Positions 35,306 to 43,469 of a DNA stretch of 64,000 bases are shown piece by piece; positions within the stretch are counted from its first letter, which is position 1; each line of letters starts with the position of its first letter. Source of the stretch: an uncultured Bacteroidia bacterium (GTDB lineage Bacteria > Bacteroidota > Bacteroidia > Bacteroidales > ML635J-15); contig CADAXK010000006.1 of the NCBI GenBank assembly GCA_902791865.1, forward strand, positions 1-64,000, written 5' to 3'. The translations under genes were made by a program, and so were the position numbers. The notes below the pieces were generated by a model. It worked only from the letters and a program-made list of their open reading frames with translations. It was not told the DNA's origin and made no database searches.

Positions 35306-36556
35306 CTACTCTATCACGAACCTTGCCGTCTTCCTGCTCTTCTGCGTCATATACACCTTGTGCCCCGAAATCATTCGGTTGATGGCTTCATCGGTGTAGT
35401 AGCGGATGGTGATAAGCTGCAGGTTCTCGTTGTATTTCACAAAGTATTCCTTCTGCAAATCTGCGACAAGTGCATCGAAGTTGCGGTTGTTGGCATCGAT
35501 GGAAGCCGAAAAGTCGATTGCCGAGTTCTGCATCACGTTTACCTTTACCTTGTACTTGGCGAACAGTCCGAAAATGTTGCTCATGTTCTCCTCCACGATG
35601 AACGAAAAGTCCTTTGGTGAAATAGAAATCAGCACTTGATTCTGCTTGAGGATATACACAGGAACAAGGTCGAGATAGTAGTCCAATTTGCGTATTACGG
35701 TTCCCTTTGCCGACGGGTCCTTGAACGAGCGAACATACAGCGGAATGTTCTTGTTCTCGATTGGCTTGATGGTCTTGGGGTGGATGACCTTGGCTCCATA
35801 GAATGCGAGTTCGATGGCTTCGTGGAACGAGATTTCGTCCAACTTCTCGGCAAAGTCGCACCAAGCCGGGTCGGCGTTCATAATGCCGGGCACATCCTTC
35901 CAGATTGTAACGCTTTCGGCATCAATGATATGTGCAATCGACGAAGCCGAGTAGTCCGAACCCTCGCGTCCGAGCGTGGTGGTATGGTGGCTGATGTCAC
36001 TACCGATGAAGCCTTGCGTTACAAAAACATTGTTGTTTGCATCCGAAAATGCCTTGCGCACCTTCTTTTCCGAAAGTTTCCAGTCTATTTTCGCATCGCG
36101 GAAATTGGAGTCGGTGACCATATAGCGGCGTATGTCGATGAACTTGTTCTGTTTTCCTCTGTAGCGCAGGTATTCCGAGAAAATGGTAGTGCTGAGAAGT
36201 TCGCCGTACGATACGATGGAGTCGTACTCGAAATCGTAGTCGTCGGTTGGGATGCCGTCGATGCGTTCGGCAATTTCCTCGAAAAGCGCATTCAGCTTCT
36301 TGCATACCGTTTCGGTCTTGCCAGCAAAGGCTTCGGCTACATAGTCAAGATGAAACTTCTTGATGTTCTCGAACTCGACATTTTTCTGCTCGTCACCATT
36401 GAAATAGTAGTTGACGAGGCGTTCCAGATGGTTGGTTGTCTTGTCGATTGCCGAAACTACAATTACCAGTTCGTTTTCGTCCTTTATTATGTTATAGACA
36501 TTCTCTATTGCCTGTGGTGTCTTTACCGATGCACCGCCGAATTTATATACCTTCAT
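35306..36556 (-). CDS. lysC: Aspartate kinase
   Basis: A 416-residue monofunctional aspartate kinase phosphorylating Asp for Lys/Thr/Met synthesis. It shows MKVYKFGGASVKTPQAIENV, the catalytic block VTQGFIGSDISHHTTTLGREGSDYSAS, IWKDVPGIMNADP and HPKTIKPIENKNIPLYVRSF. Its C-terminal ACT domain has the VLISISPKDFSFIVEENMSNIFGLF repeat. It may be feedback regulated through that ACT domain. A TATTTTTG -7 box for it is visible on the minus strand at 36638-36645. Confidence 0.94.
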   Translation of the reverse strand: MKVYKFGGASVKTPQAIENVYNIIKDENELVIVVSAIDKTTNHLERLVNYYFNGDEQKNVEFENIKKFHLDYVAEAFAGKTETVCKKLNALFEEIAERIDGIPTDDYDFEYDSIVSYGELLSTTIFSEYLRYRGKQNKFIDIRRYMVTDSNFRDAKIDWKLSEKKVRKAFSDANNNVFVTQGFIGSDISHHTTTLGREGSDYSASSIAHIIDAESVTIWKDVPGIMNADPAWCDFAEKLDEISFHEAIELAFYGAKVIHPKTIKPIENKNIPLYVRSFKDPSAKGTVIRKLDYYLDLVPVYILKQNQVLISISPKDFSFIVEENMSNIFGLFAKYKVKVNVMQNSAIDFSASIDANNRNFDALVADLQKEYFVKYNENLQLITIRYYTDEAINRMISGHKVYMTQKSRKTARFVIE

Positions 36557-36589
36557 ACGATTTATTGTTTCTATGTTTCACGTTTCTAG

Positions 36590-36609
36590 AAACGCGCCAT
36601 GGCGCGTTT
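36590..36609. repeat. Perfect palindrome with GCCATGGCGC core
   Basis: AAACGCGCCATGGCGCGTTT is a perfect 20-base palindrome, 33 bases upstream of the lysC ATG and followed by TTTT on the plus strand. It shares its core with the element at 29618-29650. Confidence 0.7.
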
Positions 36610-36637
36610 TTACATTGTAGTTTTTAGTTTTGTTCCA

Positions 36638-36645
36638 CAAAAATA
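36638..36645 (-). promoter_or_regulatory. -7 box TATTTTTG of lysC
   Basis: Minus-strand TATTTTTG matches TAnnTTTG. It gives a leader of about 75 bases to the lysC ATG, and that leader carries the 36590-36609 palindrome. Confidence 0.45.
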
Positions 36646-36764
36646 AGGTTGTTTTTTGTTTTTGCTACCATTAAAAGCAAAACATTATTCACAATTATTT
36701 GATAATAAAACCTTTTTGCAACAATGTTTTTATACAATGCCCAATATCCTCACATCACCAACCT

Positions 36765-36787
36765 ATTATCTGCTGCTAACTCAATTT
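36765..36787. repeat. Left direct repeat flanking the MNT/HEPN module
   Basis: ATTATCTGCTGCTAACTCA and a few more bases repeat as ATTATCTGCTGTTAACTCA at 37703-37725 (two mismatches over 23 bases), about 940 bases apart in the same orientation. The pair encloses the HEPN and nucleotidyltransferase genes. Confidence 0.65.
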
Positions 36788-36855
36788 AAAACTAGTTAAC
36801 AAAACATATTATAGGGTAAGGCTAATGTACAACTTATGAATTTATTGAACTATCC

Positions 36856-37269
36856 TTAATTCGTTGTATTTTTCATCGCAATATATTTTTTGATTTTTTC
36901 AATGAACAAGCGGACAGATTCTATACGAGACAGCACATCTTCTTCGGCTACTTCAAAAGAACAATTATAGTCTGCACTTTCGCGCAAAGTTTGCAACTGC
37001 GAATAAAAACGACCGTCATCAACTGAAAAAATCTCTGTCTTTACATAATACTGCTGAAAGCGTATTACTGCTCCTTTATGAGTACCAACTTCATGTCCAT
37101 CGTTGATTAACAATGCACTTACTGCATGGAATACGGAATAATATAAACGATTTACTAGCGTACTCCAAAATCCTGCCTTTTGGAGCACCTCGTATTCGGC
37201 AAAGATATTTTCTGCCTTTTCCAATTCCATACCGACAATTATATGTCTATCTTCATCACTAAGATTCAT
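36856..37269 (-). CDS. HEPN domain protein (toxin of an MNT/HEPN pair)
   Basis: A 137-residue HEPN protein starting MNLSDEDRHIIVGMELEKAENI. The family core NRLYYSVFHAVSALL carries the Arg-x6-His RNase-like motif. Start ATG 37269 overlaps the nucleotidyltransferase stop at 37259 by 11 bases, so the pair is translated together. In type VII modules the HEPN RNase is the toxin, silenced by adenylylation from its MNT partner; by family membership this is likely here but not proven. Confidence 0.85.
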   Translation of the reverse strand: MNLSDEDRHIIVGMELEKAENIFAEYEVLQKAGFWSTLVNRLYYSVFHAVSALLINDGHEVGTHKGAVIRFQQYYVKTEIFSVDDGRFYSQLQTLRESADYNCSFEVAEEDVLSRIESVRLFIEKIKKYIAMKNTTN

Positions 37270-37582
37270 ACAGCAATTGTTTGTCTCGTTCAACATTATG
37301 GAAAAACATAGCATGCCTACCATTATACCAGTCGTTTTTGGTATATGTTTGTACACTGAAATATTGCCACAGGTCGAAACCACATTCCATAATAGGATAT
37401 GCGTATTTGTCAAAATCATCAGCATCTTTTTGTGGTTTGTCAAGTAGCAACAGCATATCCCAGTCGCTATCGTCACGATAATCGCCACGAGCGCGGGAAC
37501 CATAAAGATAGAGCACACTACCCTTGGGCAATACTTTGCTTGCAACCTGCTTTATACTGTCTATGACACTATTCCTTACCAT
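37259..37582 (-). CDS. MNT-type nucleotidyltransferase (antitoxin of an MNT/HEPN pair)
   Basis: About 107 residues starting MVRNSVIDSIKQVASKVLPKG. The nucleotidyltransferase motif is GSRARGDYRDDSDWD, with Asp residues for Mg and ATP. It belongs to the minimal nucleotidyltransferases that pair with HEPN toxins. ATG 37582 is preferred to an upstream ATG 84 bases earlier, which would add a non-family N-terminus. Confidence 0.88.
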   Translation of the reverse strand: MVRNSVIDSIKQVASKVLPKGSVLYLYGSRARGDYRDDSDWDMLLLLDKPQKDADDFDKYAYPIMECGFDLWQYFSVQTYTKNDWYNGRHAMFFHNVERDKQLLYES

Positions 37583-37702
37583 TGCTTTTCGTTTGTGTTG
37601 CAAACTTATATAAAAATTACGATTTATATGCCAGTGTAATAAAGAAAATTCATTGTTGACAATCAAATAGTTGCAAATTTTCTTTAGAAGACAAGATTCT
37701 TG

Positions 37703-37725
37703 ATTATCTGCTGTTAACTCATTTT
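37703..37725. repeat. Right direct repeat flanking the MNT/HEPN module
   Basis: ATTATCTGCTGTTAACTCATTTT, the partner of 36765-36787. It lies between the nucleotidyltransferase start and the metallophosphoesterase stop. Confidence 0.65.
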
Positions 37726-37759
37726 CCTAATCACTTAGCAGCAAGTTATATGGTGTAAT

Positions 37760-38326
37760 TTACAAACAGAATATTTTCGGTTTCCTTACCAGACGGTTCA
37801 TATCATCAAGCAAGGCTGCATTTGAGAAAACAATGCCATCGCGCTCTACAGTACCGTAGCTATTGTGTGCGTGACCGAAAAGATGGTAGCGAGGCATAAC
37901 TTGCAAAATTCGGTTTCGCAACGGCGCATTTCCCCAATGTACTCCAGCCGACTCGTCGAGTATCATTATTGGCGGTTCGTGGGTGACGACCACATCGGCA
38001 TCGGCAGGAATCAGCTCTTCCGTATGGTTGTACCCTAGCCCGAAGAACTTGACGCCATCGATTGTTACGCTTCTGTCTTGCAAGAAATGGACATTTTCGG
38101 GCAAATCTTCGATGTTTTCCGCATCCCAGAGGCAAAGGTCGTGGTTGCCAGTTACGAAAATTTTATGTTGGTACGGCAGTTCTATCAACCAGTTTAGGAA
38201 ATCCAACACCTCTTCCTCAGTGCCACTATTGCTGATGTCGCCGCTATGAACGAGGACATCGGCAACAGGCAAATCCTTTATCTTTCGATGAAGACCATGA
38301 GTGTCGGAGAGGTGGAGGAGTTTCAT
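37760..38326 (-). CDS. Calcineurin-like metallophosphoesterase
   Basis: A 188-residue protein with the full motif set: MKLLHLSDTHGLH (DxH), VLVHSGDISNS (GD), FVTGNHDL (GNHD), VVTHEPP and YHLFGHAHNSYG (GHxH). It resembles the small MPPED-type phosphodiesterases. Substrate is unknown; a nucleotide or nucleic acid role would fit the setting. It overlaps the preceding gene by 4 bases (ATGA at 38323-38326), so the two likely act together. Confidence 0.92.
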   Translation of the reverse strand: MKLLHLSDTHGLHRKIKDLPVADVLVHSGDISNSGTEEEVLDFLNWLIELPYQHKIFVTGNHDLCLWDAENIEDLPENVHFLQDRSVTIDGVKFFGLGYNHTEELIPADADVVVTHEPPIMILDESAGVHWGNAPLRNRILQVMPRYHLFGHAHNSYGTVERDGIVFSNAALLDDMNRLVRKPKIFCL

Positions 38327-39075
38327 TTTGCTATCGTATAGTCTGGAACTCTAATTTTTATCTTTTTAATCCAACAATTAATAGACTTCCCTTCTATTTC
38401 TCGCTGTATCTTTCCGTTATCATAAGCTTCAGTGGCGCATAAAAATTTTTCAAAGTCCTCATCATTCTTCTTGATAGTATCTTCGTATTTTTCTTGTGTC
38501 TCTCCGTTGCTCAACTCAATATCCCCAACAAAAACAATTATTAGCAGAATCGCATTTTTATAACCAGCGTTCATTGCTGAAACCATTGTTCCTCGTGTAG
38601 CCGTGAATAATTGATATCCAATGTCATCAACATCCTTATTTGGTGTTAAGAATTTTTTTAGTGCAAAAGCACGAGTATTATCATTACCACCTTGTTTCTT
38701 ATACACATTGCGATAAATATCATCAAATGGTTCTGAGACTTTAGCCTCAATCCCTATTACACAATTATTAGTACCACGCATTAACAAATCATGGTTGCGT
38801 GCACCTCCTCTTTTCATTCCTTTCCCAAGACCTGCAACTGCTTCTGGTTCACATACGAAATCTTGAATGTCTATCTCGCACTCGTTTAGAATATCTGTTA
38901 TTACTTTATTGAATTTTTCGTTATGATTTATTGCAAAATCTGCCATAGAATATGCACTTCTACCTATAACCCATTGTTTGTCCTGACCTTTAGGGGATGC
39001 ATAAAGTTTCCAATCGTTTATTGATTTAATCTCTTTAATCTCTTCGTTGTGTTTTTTAATAAATTCTGTTTTCAT
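38323..39075 (-). CDS. Uncharacterised protein, nuclease-like (PD-(D/E)xK pattern)
   Basis: A 250-residue protein not firmly recognised, possibly the DUF6946 family. The stretch ARNHDLLMRGTNNCVIGIEAKVSEPFDD has Asp and a Glu-Ala-Lys spaced as in PD-(D/E)xK endonuclease cores; before it, AGLGKGMKRGGARNHD could bind nucleic acid. The end is basic (CWIKKIKIRVPDYTIAK). Paired by overlap with a metallophosphoesterase and near a toxin-antitoxin module, it may be part of a defence or mobile-element gene set. Nuclease activity is inferred only from the pattern. Confidence 0.7.
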   Translation of the reverse strand: MKTEFIKKHNEEIKEIKSINDWKLYASPKGQDKQWVIGRSAYSMADFAINHNEKFNKVITDILNECEIDIQDFVCEPEAVAGLGKGMKRGGARNHDLLMRGTNNCVIGIEAKVSEPFDDIYRNVYKKQGGNDNTRAFALKKFLTPNKDVDDIGYQLFTATRGTMVSAMNAGYKNAILLIIVFVGDIELSNGETQEKYEDTIKKNDEDFEKFLCATEAYDNGKIQREIEGKSINCWIKKIKIRVPDYTIAK

Positions 39076-39183
39076 TGTAAAACCTTTTAAATTTTCTTTG
39101 CAAAATTAAAAACAAATACCATATAACTAGGCTCTTAATTCGTCTTTCTATTCATTTTTTCACTCTTTATCTTTGGCGTCCCA

Positions 39184-39585
39184 CTATTCCCCATAATTTT
39201 TCTTCAATTTCGTTTTCTCTGTAAAATACCAGTTGGCAACCGACTGCAATTCGTACTCGAAATATGTTCCTGGAGTAAACAGGTAATACGGACTTAAAAA
39301 TTCGTTGAGAAACGTTTCCGTAGCCACAAATCTTTCGTAATCGGTTTCCGCCTGTTGCATAGGCTCCATTTTCTTCGACATCAGTAAACCCATTACGAAC
39401 TTTTCCTCTGGCGTTGCCGTCTCCTTGAGTGCATCACCGATTTTATACATCGCATCGCCAGCCAGTTTCATATACTGCTCCTCGTAGGGGGTAAGACTGC
39501 GTTCCTGCGCAAATAAATTCTGCACGCCAAACAAGCTGAACGCTATTACCAGCAAAAAACTCATTACAATTCTTTTCATAATCAT
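39184..39585 (-). CDS. Small secreted hypothetical protein
   Basis: About 133 residues with signal peptide (MKRIVMSFLLVIAFSLFGVQNLFAQ) and a helical mature part (YEEQYMKLAGDAMYKIGDALKETATPEEKFVMGLLMSKKMEP). No family is recognised. ATG 39585 or 39579 could serve; the latter gives a cleaner signal. It lies 8 bases downstream of the DnaE-like gene on the same strand, so co-transcription is likely. Confidence 0.65.
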   Translation of the reverse strand: MIMKRIVMSFLLVIAFSLFGVQNLFAQERSLTPYEEQYMKLAGDAMYKIGDALKETATPEEKFVMGLLMSKKMEPMQQAETDYERFVATETFLNEFLSPYYLFTPGTYFEYELQSVANWYFTEKTKLKKNYGE

Positions 39586-39593
39586 TCAACAAT

Positions 39594-41768
39594 TTAATTT
39601 TCAACAAAAAATTCAAAAAAATTCGCCTTAAAGTATGCCAATCGGTACTCAGGCAAACAATCTCCAACATATACTGACTTAACAGCCAAATTTTTCCAAC
39701 ATCTGAGCATATCCCAAAATTCATCCATGCAACCAGCACTAAATCCTTTCTCAAGCCCATTTCGAACAAATTCTTGTTGTTGGAACTGCAAATCATCAAT
39801 TGAATCTATTATGTCGTCATACAGTTCCAATGCCTTCTTTGAAGTATATCCAAGCACATCTATAAGCAGACTAAACAACTGTTCCTTGTAAAAAAGTATT
39901 CCGCCAGTAGGTTTAAATATCGCCTCAACAGCAGGTGACGGATACATTTTTTGCGGATTGTTCTTCTCTGCAATGTATTTTGCAACAATCGATTCCCACT
40001 GAGGACGACCGACGATTGACCATAAGTCAACCAATTCATTAAAACCGACACAATTAAGTTGCTGCATATATGTTGTTAGGCTATTGTTTAACCACACATA
40101 ATCGCCACTGCAAATCAGGTCAATCGTTGCTTTGTCGTTCACGGGAATATCTTCGGCTCGCATGTCGCAACCTTTTTGGTCTTTAATCCGTTTCAAAATC
40201 GAGTTGATTCTCAACAATTTATCTTCATCGTATATTTTAATGGCACAAACTTCGGAGCAATCTATTTCTTCCATCTTGTACTGCGAAACAATATCATCCC
40301 CCACACGGCACAACGGAACTTTTGACATAATACCGTTCGCACAAATCAGCACTCCGCTATACGAAATCCAGTCTTGTCTTACTGTCCCCTCCAAAATTGC
40401 AATATTATTTATATTGTTGTTTTTCAACGCACTTTCTTTCCATGGCACATAAGAAACTGTTCCTGCTAAATTTTCACTTCCGTATTTTCCCACAAGGTAT
40501 TTACGAATCTTTCCGATGTCATCAATCCCAATTTCCAAAGCAATAGGCAGGTGGTTTATGCTCTTGAAAAACAACAGATTCGCAAGCCCATATTTAATCG
40601 GGTCAACGTCAGTTAAGTGCAAGCAGTAGCAAACAATCGAACCATTCATGAATCCGCTTCCCATGACTTGCAAACCAAGTTCTATTCTTATTGACTTATA
40701 AATGTCATAGACAAGCAACATGTAGTCGGCGAAATTTTTATTCCCCGTCAAATATTTCATTTCTTCTTCAATACGATTGCGCATTGCGGCAGGAATTATT
40801 TTCCCATAATGAGCCTCTGCACCTTGCATCACTAGAAATTTCAGATATTCCTTGCTAGTTTCAAAATCTTTGGGTACTGACGCTTCAAGGCGACTATCGT
40901 GCATGGAAAGAATGTCCACATTCACCTTGTCCACAATTTCCTGAACATTGCTTATTGCTTCTGGAATGTCGGCAAACAACTCTGCCATTTCCTCGGGTGA
41001 CTTTAAATATTCCTGACCAGTATAGTGGACATCGGTACGCAACTTCTGGTACTTTCGCGAGAAGTTCATGAACTCATCTTGTGCTTCGGCATCTTCGGCA
41101 TTAATGAAATGCACATCGTTTGTTGCAATAATATAAGCGCCGTGCCTGTTCGCAAACCTCAAAAGAACCTCGTTTACATCCTGTTGTGTGCGATAAGTTT
41201 CGGAGTCACTTACATGGCGTTGCATCTCAATGTAGAAATCATCACCGAACAAATTCATATACCACAACAGAACTTTCTCGGCTTCATCTTCCTTTCCATC
41301 GGCAATGAGACGCGGGATTTTGCCTCCAAGACAAGCTGAACAAGCAATTATGCCCTCGTGATACTTTTCAAGCATTTTGTGGTCGATGCGTGGAATACGG
41401 TTGAAGCCTTCGAGATAACCGAGCGAACTCAGTCGGCACAAATTTCTGTAACCGATTTCTGATTTCGCCAGCAAAACCAAATGACGAACCGAACTATTGT
41501 CCGTCGCAGTTTTCAAGTCATCAACAACAAAAGCTTCCATTCCAGGAATAAACTTGAACGAAGCATCAATGCGACCCCGTTCCTTTTGTTTTTTGACAAA
41601 TTTTGCCATTTCCATAACGGCCTTCATATTGCCGTGGTCGGTAATGGCAATGGCGTTCATACCAAGTTCAACACTACGCCGAATCAATTCGTCCGGCTTA
41701 CAAATTGCATCAATCTCCGAATAAATGGAGTGGACATGCAGGTGGGAAAATTTTATTTTTCTTTTCAT
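39594..41768 (-). CDS. PHP-domain, catalytically dead DnaE-like protein
   Basis: A 724-residue protein collinear with the N-terminal two-thirds of DNA polymerase III alpha. The PHP domain (about 1-230) is intact: FSHLHVHSIYSEID, AITDHGNMKAVMEMAKF, IPGMEAFVV, the EGIIACSACLGGKIP block and IIATNDVHFINAEDAEAQDEF. The palm (about 365-440) is recognisable from GSGFMNGSIVCYCLHLTDVDPIKYGLANLLFF. However, the metal-binding PDxDxDF segment reads LPIALEIGIDD, and the third catalytic Asp (KFDFLG) reads KIYDEDK. The fingers follow (GGILFYKEQLFSLLIDVLGYT to YRLAYFKANFFEFF) and the protein stops, with no clamp-binding, HhH or OB domains. Polymerase activity should be absent; PHP nuclease or hydrolase activity could remain. 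Confidence 0.85.
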   Translation of the reverse strand: MKRKIKFSHLHVHSIYSEIDAICKPDELIRRSVELGMNAIAITDHGNMKAVMEMAKFVKKQKERGRIDASFKFIPGMEAFVVDDLKTATDNSSVRHLVLLAKSEIGYRNLCRLSSLGYLEGFNRIPRIDHKMLEKYHEGIIACSACLGGKIPRLIADGKEDEAEKVLLWYMNLFGDDFYIEMQRHVSDSETYRTQQDVNEVLLRFANRHGAYIIATNDVHFINAEDAEAQDEFMNFSRKYQKLRTDVHYTGQEYLKSPEEMAELFADIPEAISNVQEIVDKVNVDILSMHDSRLEASVPKDFETSKEYLKFLVMQGAEAHYGKIIPAAMRNRIEEEMKYLTGNKNFADYMLLVYDIYKSIRIELGLQVMGSGFMNGSIVCYCLHLTDVDPIKYGLANLLFFKSINHLPIALEIGIDDIGKIRKYLVGKYGSENLAGTVSYVPWKESALKNNNINNIAILEGTVRQDWISYSGVLICANGIMSKVPLCRVGDDIVSQYKMEEIDCSEVCAIKIYDEDKLLRINSILKRIKDQKGCDMRAEDIPVNDKATIDLICSGDYVWLNNSLTTYMQQLNCVGFNELVDLWSIVGRPQWESIVAKYIAEKNNPQKMYPSPAVEAIFKPTGGILFYKEQLFSLLIDVLGYTSKKALELYDDIIDSIDDLQFQQQEFVRNGLEKGFSAGCMDEFWDMLRCWKNLAVKSVYVGDCLPEYRLAYFKANFFEFFVEN

Positions 41769-42159
41769 ATCTTAAAAACAAAATGTATCCCTATTCAATA
41801 CGATTTTGAAATTTAAAACTCGGTCACGCGAGGCATTTTGGGGGCTAAAACGCCTATTTTTACCAATTATTGAAATGTGAAATTTTGTAATTATATTATA
41901 CCATATGATTTTTACTAGCAAAAATCTGCTAATAGCGTATAATATTTTTTGAAGATGCCAAAAACGCCACTTTTTGAGCCTTTTTTGGGGCAAAAACAGC
42001 GAAAAACCTACGACAAATTTTGTCACAAAAAGGCAAATTCTTCGCGAAAACAGAATAAATCGGGAAAAAGTAGATTTTTTTAGAGTAGTAAGGCTATGAT
42101 TATTTTCAATAGCATCACAATCATTTGCACTCGCCCAAGACAACAAAAATGCGCTTTCC

Positions 42160-42200
42160 ATTGCGCATATTTTGCAAAATATTGCGCAGTCTATTGCGCA
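42160..42200. promoter_or_regulatory. Three ATTGCGCA direct repeats
   Basis: ATTGCGCA occurs at 42160-42167, 42181-42188 and 42193-42200, the last overlapping the -33 region of the AAA promoter. The spacings are 21 and 12 bases. TGCGCA is itself palindromic, so each could be an operator half-site for a repressor. Confidence 0.6.
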
Positions 42201-42224
42201 GTTTTGAAAAAGTTTGTACCTTTG
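42193..42224 (+). promoter_or_regulatory. Promoter of the AAA/DUF4143 gene
   Basis: TTG at 42194-42196 and TACCTTTG at 42217-42224, 20 bases apart, match the Bacteroidota TTTG-N19-21-TAnnTTTG consensus. Transcription would begin near 42231, leaving a leader of about 22 bases to ATG 42253. Confidence 0.65.
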
Positions 42225-42252
42225 CGTTGTCAAAAATATAGAATGCAGTTAT

Positions 42253-43431
42253 ATGAAAGCTTTGTTTACGACATCGAAAATGCTTGTGGAAAAGACAGAT
42301 ACGGCATTTGTCCGCTATCTGCACGACAAGATTCAGTGGGACGCACGATTGGTGGCAATACTGGGAGCGCGTGGCGTTGGCAAGACCACAATGCTTCTAC
42401 AGCATATAAAAATGTACGACAACCTTGACGAATCGCTATATGTGATGGCTGACGACTTTTATTTCTCGCAGCATCGTCTGTTCGATTTGGCAATGTCGTT
42501 CTATAGGCAAGGCGGCAAAAGGTTGTATATCGACGAAATTCATAAATACAAGGGTTGGTCGAATGAGATAAAGAATATTTACGACATGATTCCCGACCTG
42601 AAAGTCGTTTATACCGGCTCTTCTATTTTAGACCTTGAAAAAGGTGGCGCCGATTTAAGCCGCCGTAAACTTGAATACAAGCTGACTGGACTATCGTTTC
42701 GTGAATACATCAACATTTCCAAAGGTTGGAATCTTCCTGCCTATACGCTTGACGAGATTTTGCATGGCGATGTAAAGTTTCCTTTGGACAAGGTTCGACC
42801 AGTAGCATTGTTTAACCGCTATCTGCACGAAGGGTATTATCCGTTTTTCAAAGAACAAAACTACGCTATGCGCCTGAATGGTGTGATAAAGCAAATGATT
42901 GAGTTTGACATACCCCAGTTTGCCGATATGACAGTTGCGTCGGTGCAGAAACTAAAGAAACTGCTGTATGTATTGGCGCAGTCGGTGCCATTCAAGCCAA
43001 ACTATGCCAACCTTGAGCGAGACCTTGAAATCCGTAGGAATACATTGCCTCAATATATGGCCTACTTGGAAAAGGCGGGAATTATAAGTGTATTGCCAGC
43101 CAAAGCACAAGGTATCAAGATGTTGCAAAAAATAGAAAAAGTATATCTTAACAATCCCAATATTGCATATTCGCTGTCGGAGCAGGAACCGAACATTGGT
43201 AGTATAAGGGAGTGCATATTCTTTGCCTGGTTGCAGACAATGCACCATATTACCGCATCGGATGTATCGGACTTTGAAGTTGACGGTTATACCTTTGAGG
43301 TCGGCGGACATAACAAAGGCAAAGGTCAAATAGAGTCGGTGCCAGAAGGAAAGGGCTTTGTCGTAAAGGACAATGAAGAATATGCCTATAGAAACGAAAT
43401 TCCATTATGGATGTTCGGATTTGTTTACTAA
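42253..43431 (+). CDS. AAA family ATPase with DUF4143 domain
   Basis: About 392 residues starting MKALFTTSKMLVEKTD. An AAA ATPase domain has Walker A GARGVGKTTMLL, Walker B KRLYIDEIHKYKGW and the sensor VVYTGSSILDL. A winged-helix region follows, then a DUF4143 C-terminal restriction-endonuclease-like half (DVSDFEVDGYTFEVGGHNKGKGQ). Such proteins are widespread in Bacteroidota, often as isolated accessory genes, and their function is not known. It has its own promoter with repeated ATTGCGCA sites. Confidence 0.9.
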   Translation: MKALFTTSKMLVEKTDTAFVRYLHDKIQWDARLVAILGARGVGKTTMLLQHIKMYDNLDESLYVMADDFYFSQHRLFDLAMSFYRQGGKRLYIDEIHKYKGWSNEIKNIYDMIPDLKVVYTGSSILDLEKGGADLSRRKLEYKLTGLSFREYINISKGWNLPAYTLDEILHGDVKFPLDKVRPVALFNRYLHEGYYPFFKEQNYAMRLNGVIKQMIEFDIPQFADMTVASVQKLKKLLYVLAQSVPFKPNYANLERDLEIRRNTLPQYMAYLEKAGIISVLPAKAQGIKMLQKIEKVYLNNPNIAYSLSEQEPNIGSIRECIFFAWLQTMHHITASDVSDFEVDGYTFEVGGHNKGKGQIESVPEGKGFVVKDNEEYAYRNEIPLWMFGFVY

Positions 43432-43469
43432 ACCCCGAAGTGCTCAAACTGCTAGCTTCTCAGCTTTAT

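Larger units (their letters stand above)
36557..36855. other. Intergenic region lysC to HEPN gene
   Basis: AT-rich DNA with the 36590 palindrome, a minus-strand -7 box (36638-36645) for lysC, and the left direct repeat (36765-36787) that recurs on the other side of the toxin-antitoxin pair. No gene. Confidence 0.5.
41769..42252. other. AT-rich divergent regulatory region
   Basis: 484 bases between the divergent DnaE-like and AAA genes. The left part has A/T tracts without features. The right part contains three ATTGCGCA repeats and a consensus promoter (listed separately). An open frame on the minus strand at 41772-42233 has no coding signal and was not called. Confidence 0.55.

Noticed and set aside
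35636..36589. Long open frame opposite the aspartate kinase gene
   Set aside because: Shadow of lysC; no recognisable features.
36856..37545. Extending the HEPN protein upstream to 37545
   Set aside because: The extra 92 residues overlap the nucleotidyltransferase in another frame and lack family similarity; ATG 37269 fits the HEPN family.
41772..42233. Minus-strand open frame of about 150 codons in the AT-rich divergent region
   Set aside because: Composition is Phe/Leu/Ile/Lys-rich as expected from AT-rich noncoding DNA, and it covers the promoter and repeats of the AAA gene.
42121..42252. CRISPR-like array from ATTGCGCA repeats
   Set aside because: Only three 8-base copies with unequal spacers; more like operator sites.
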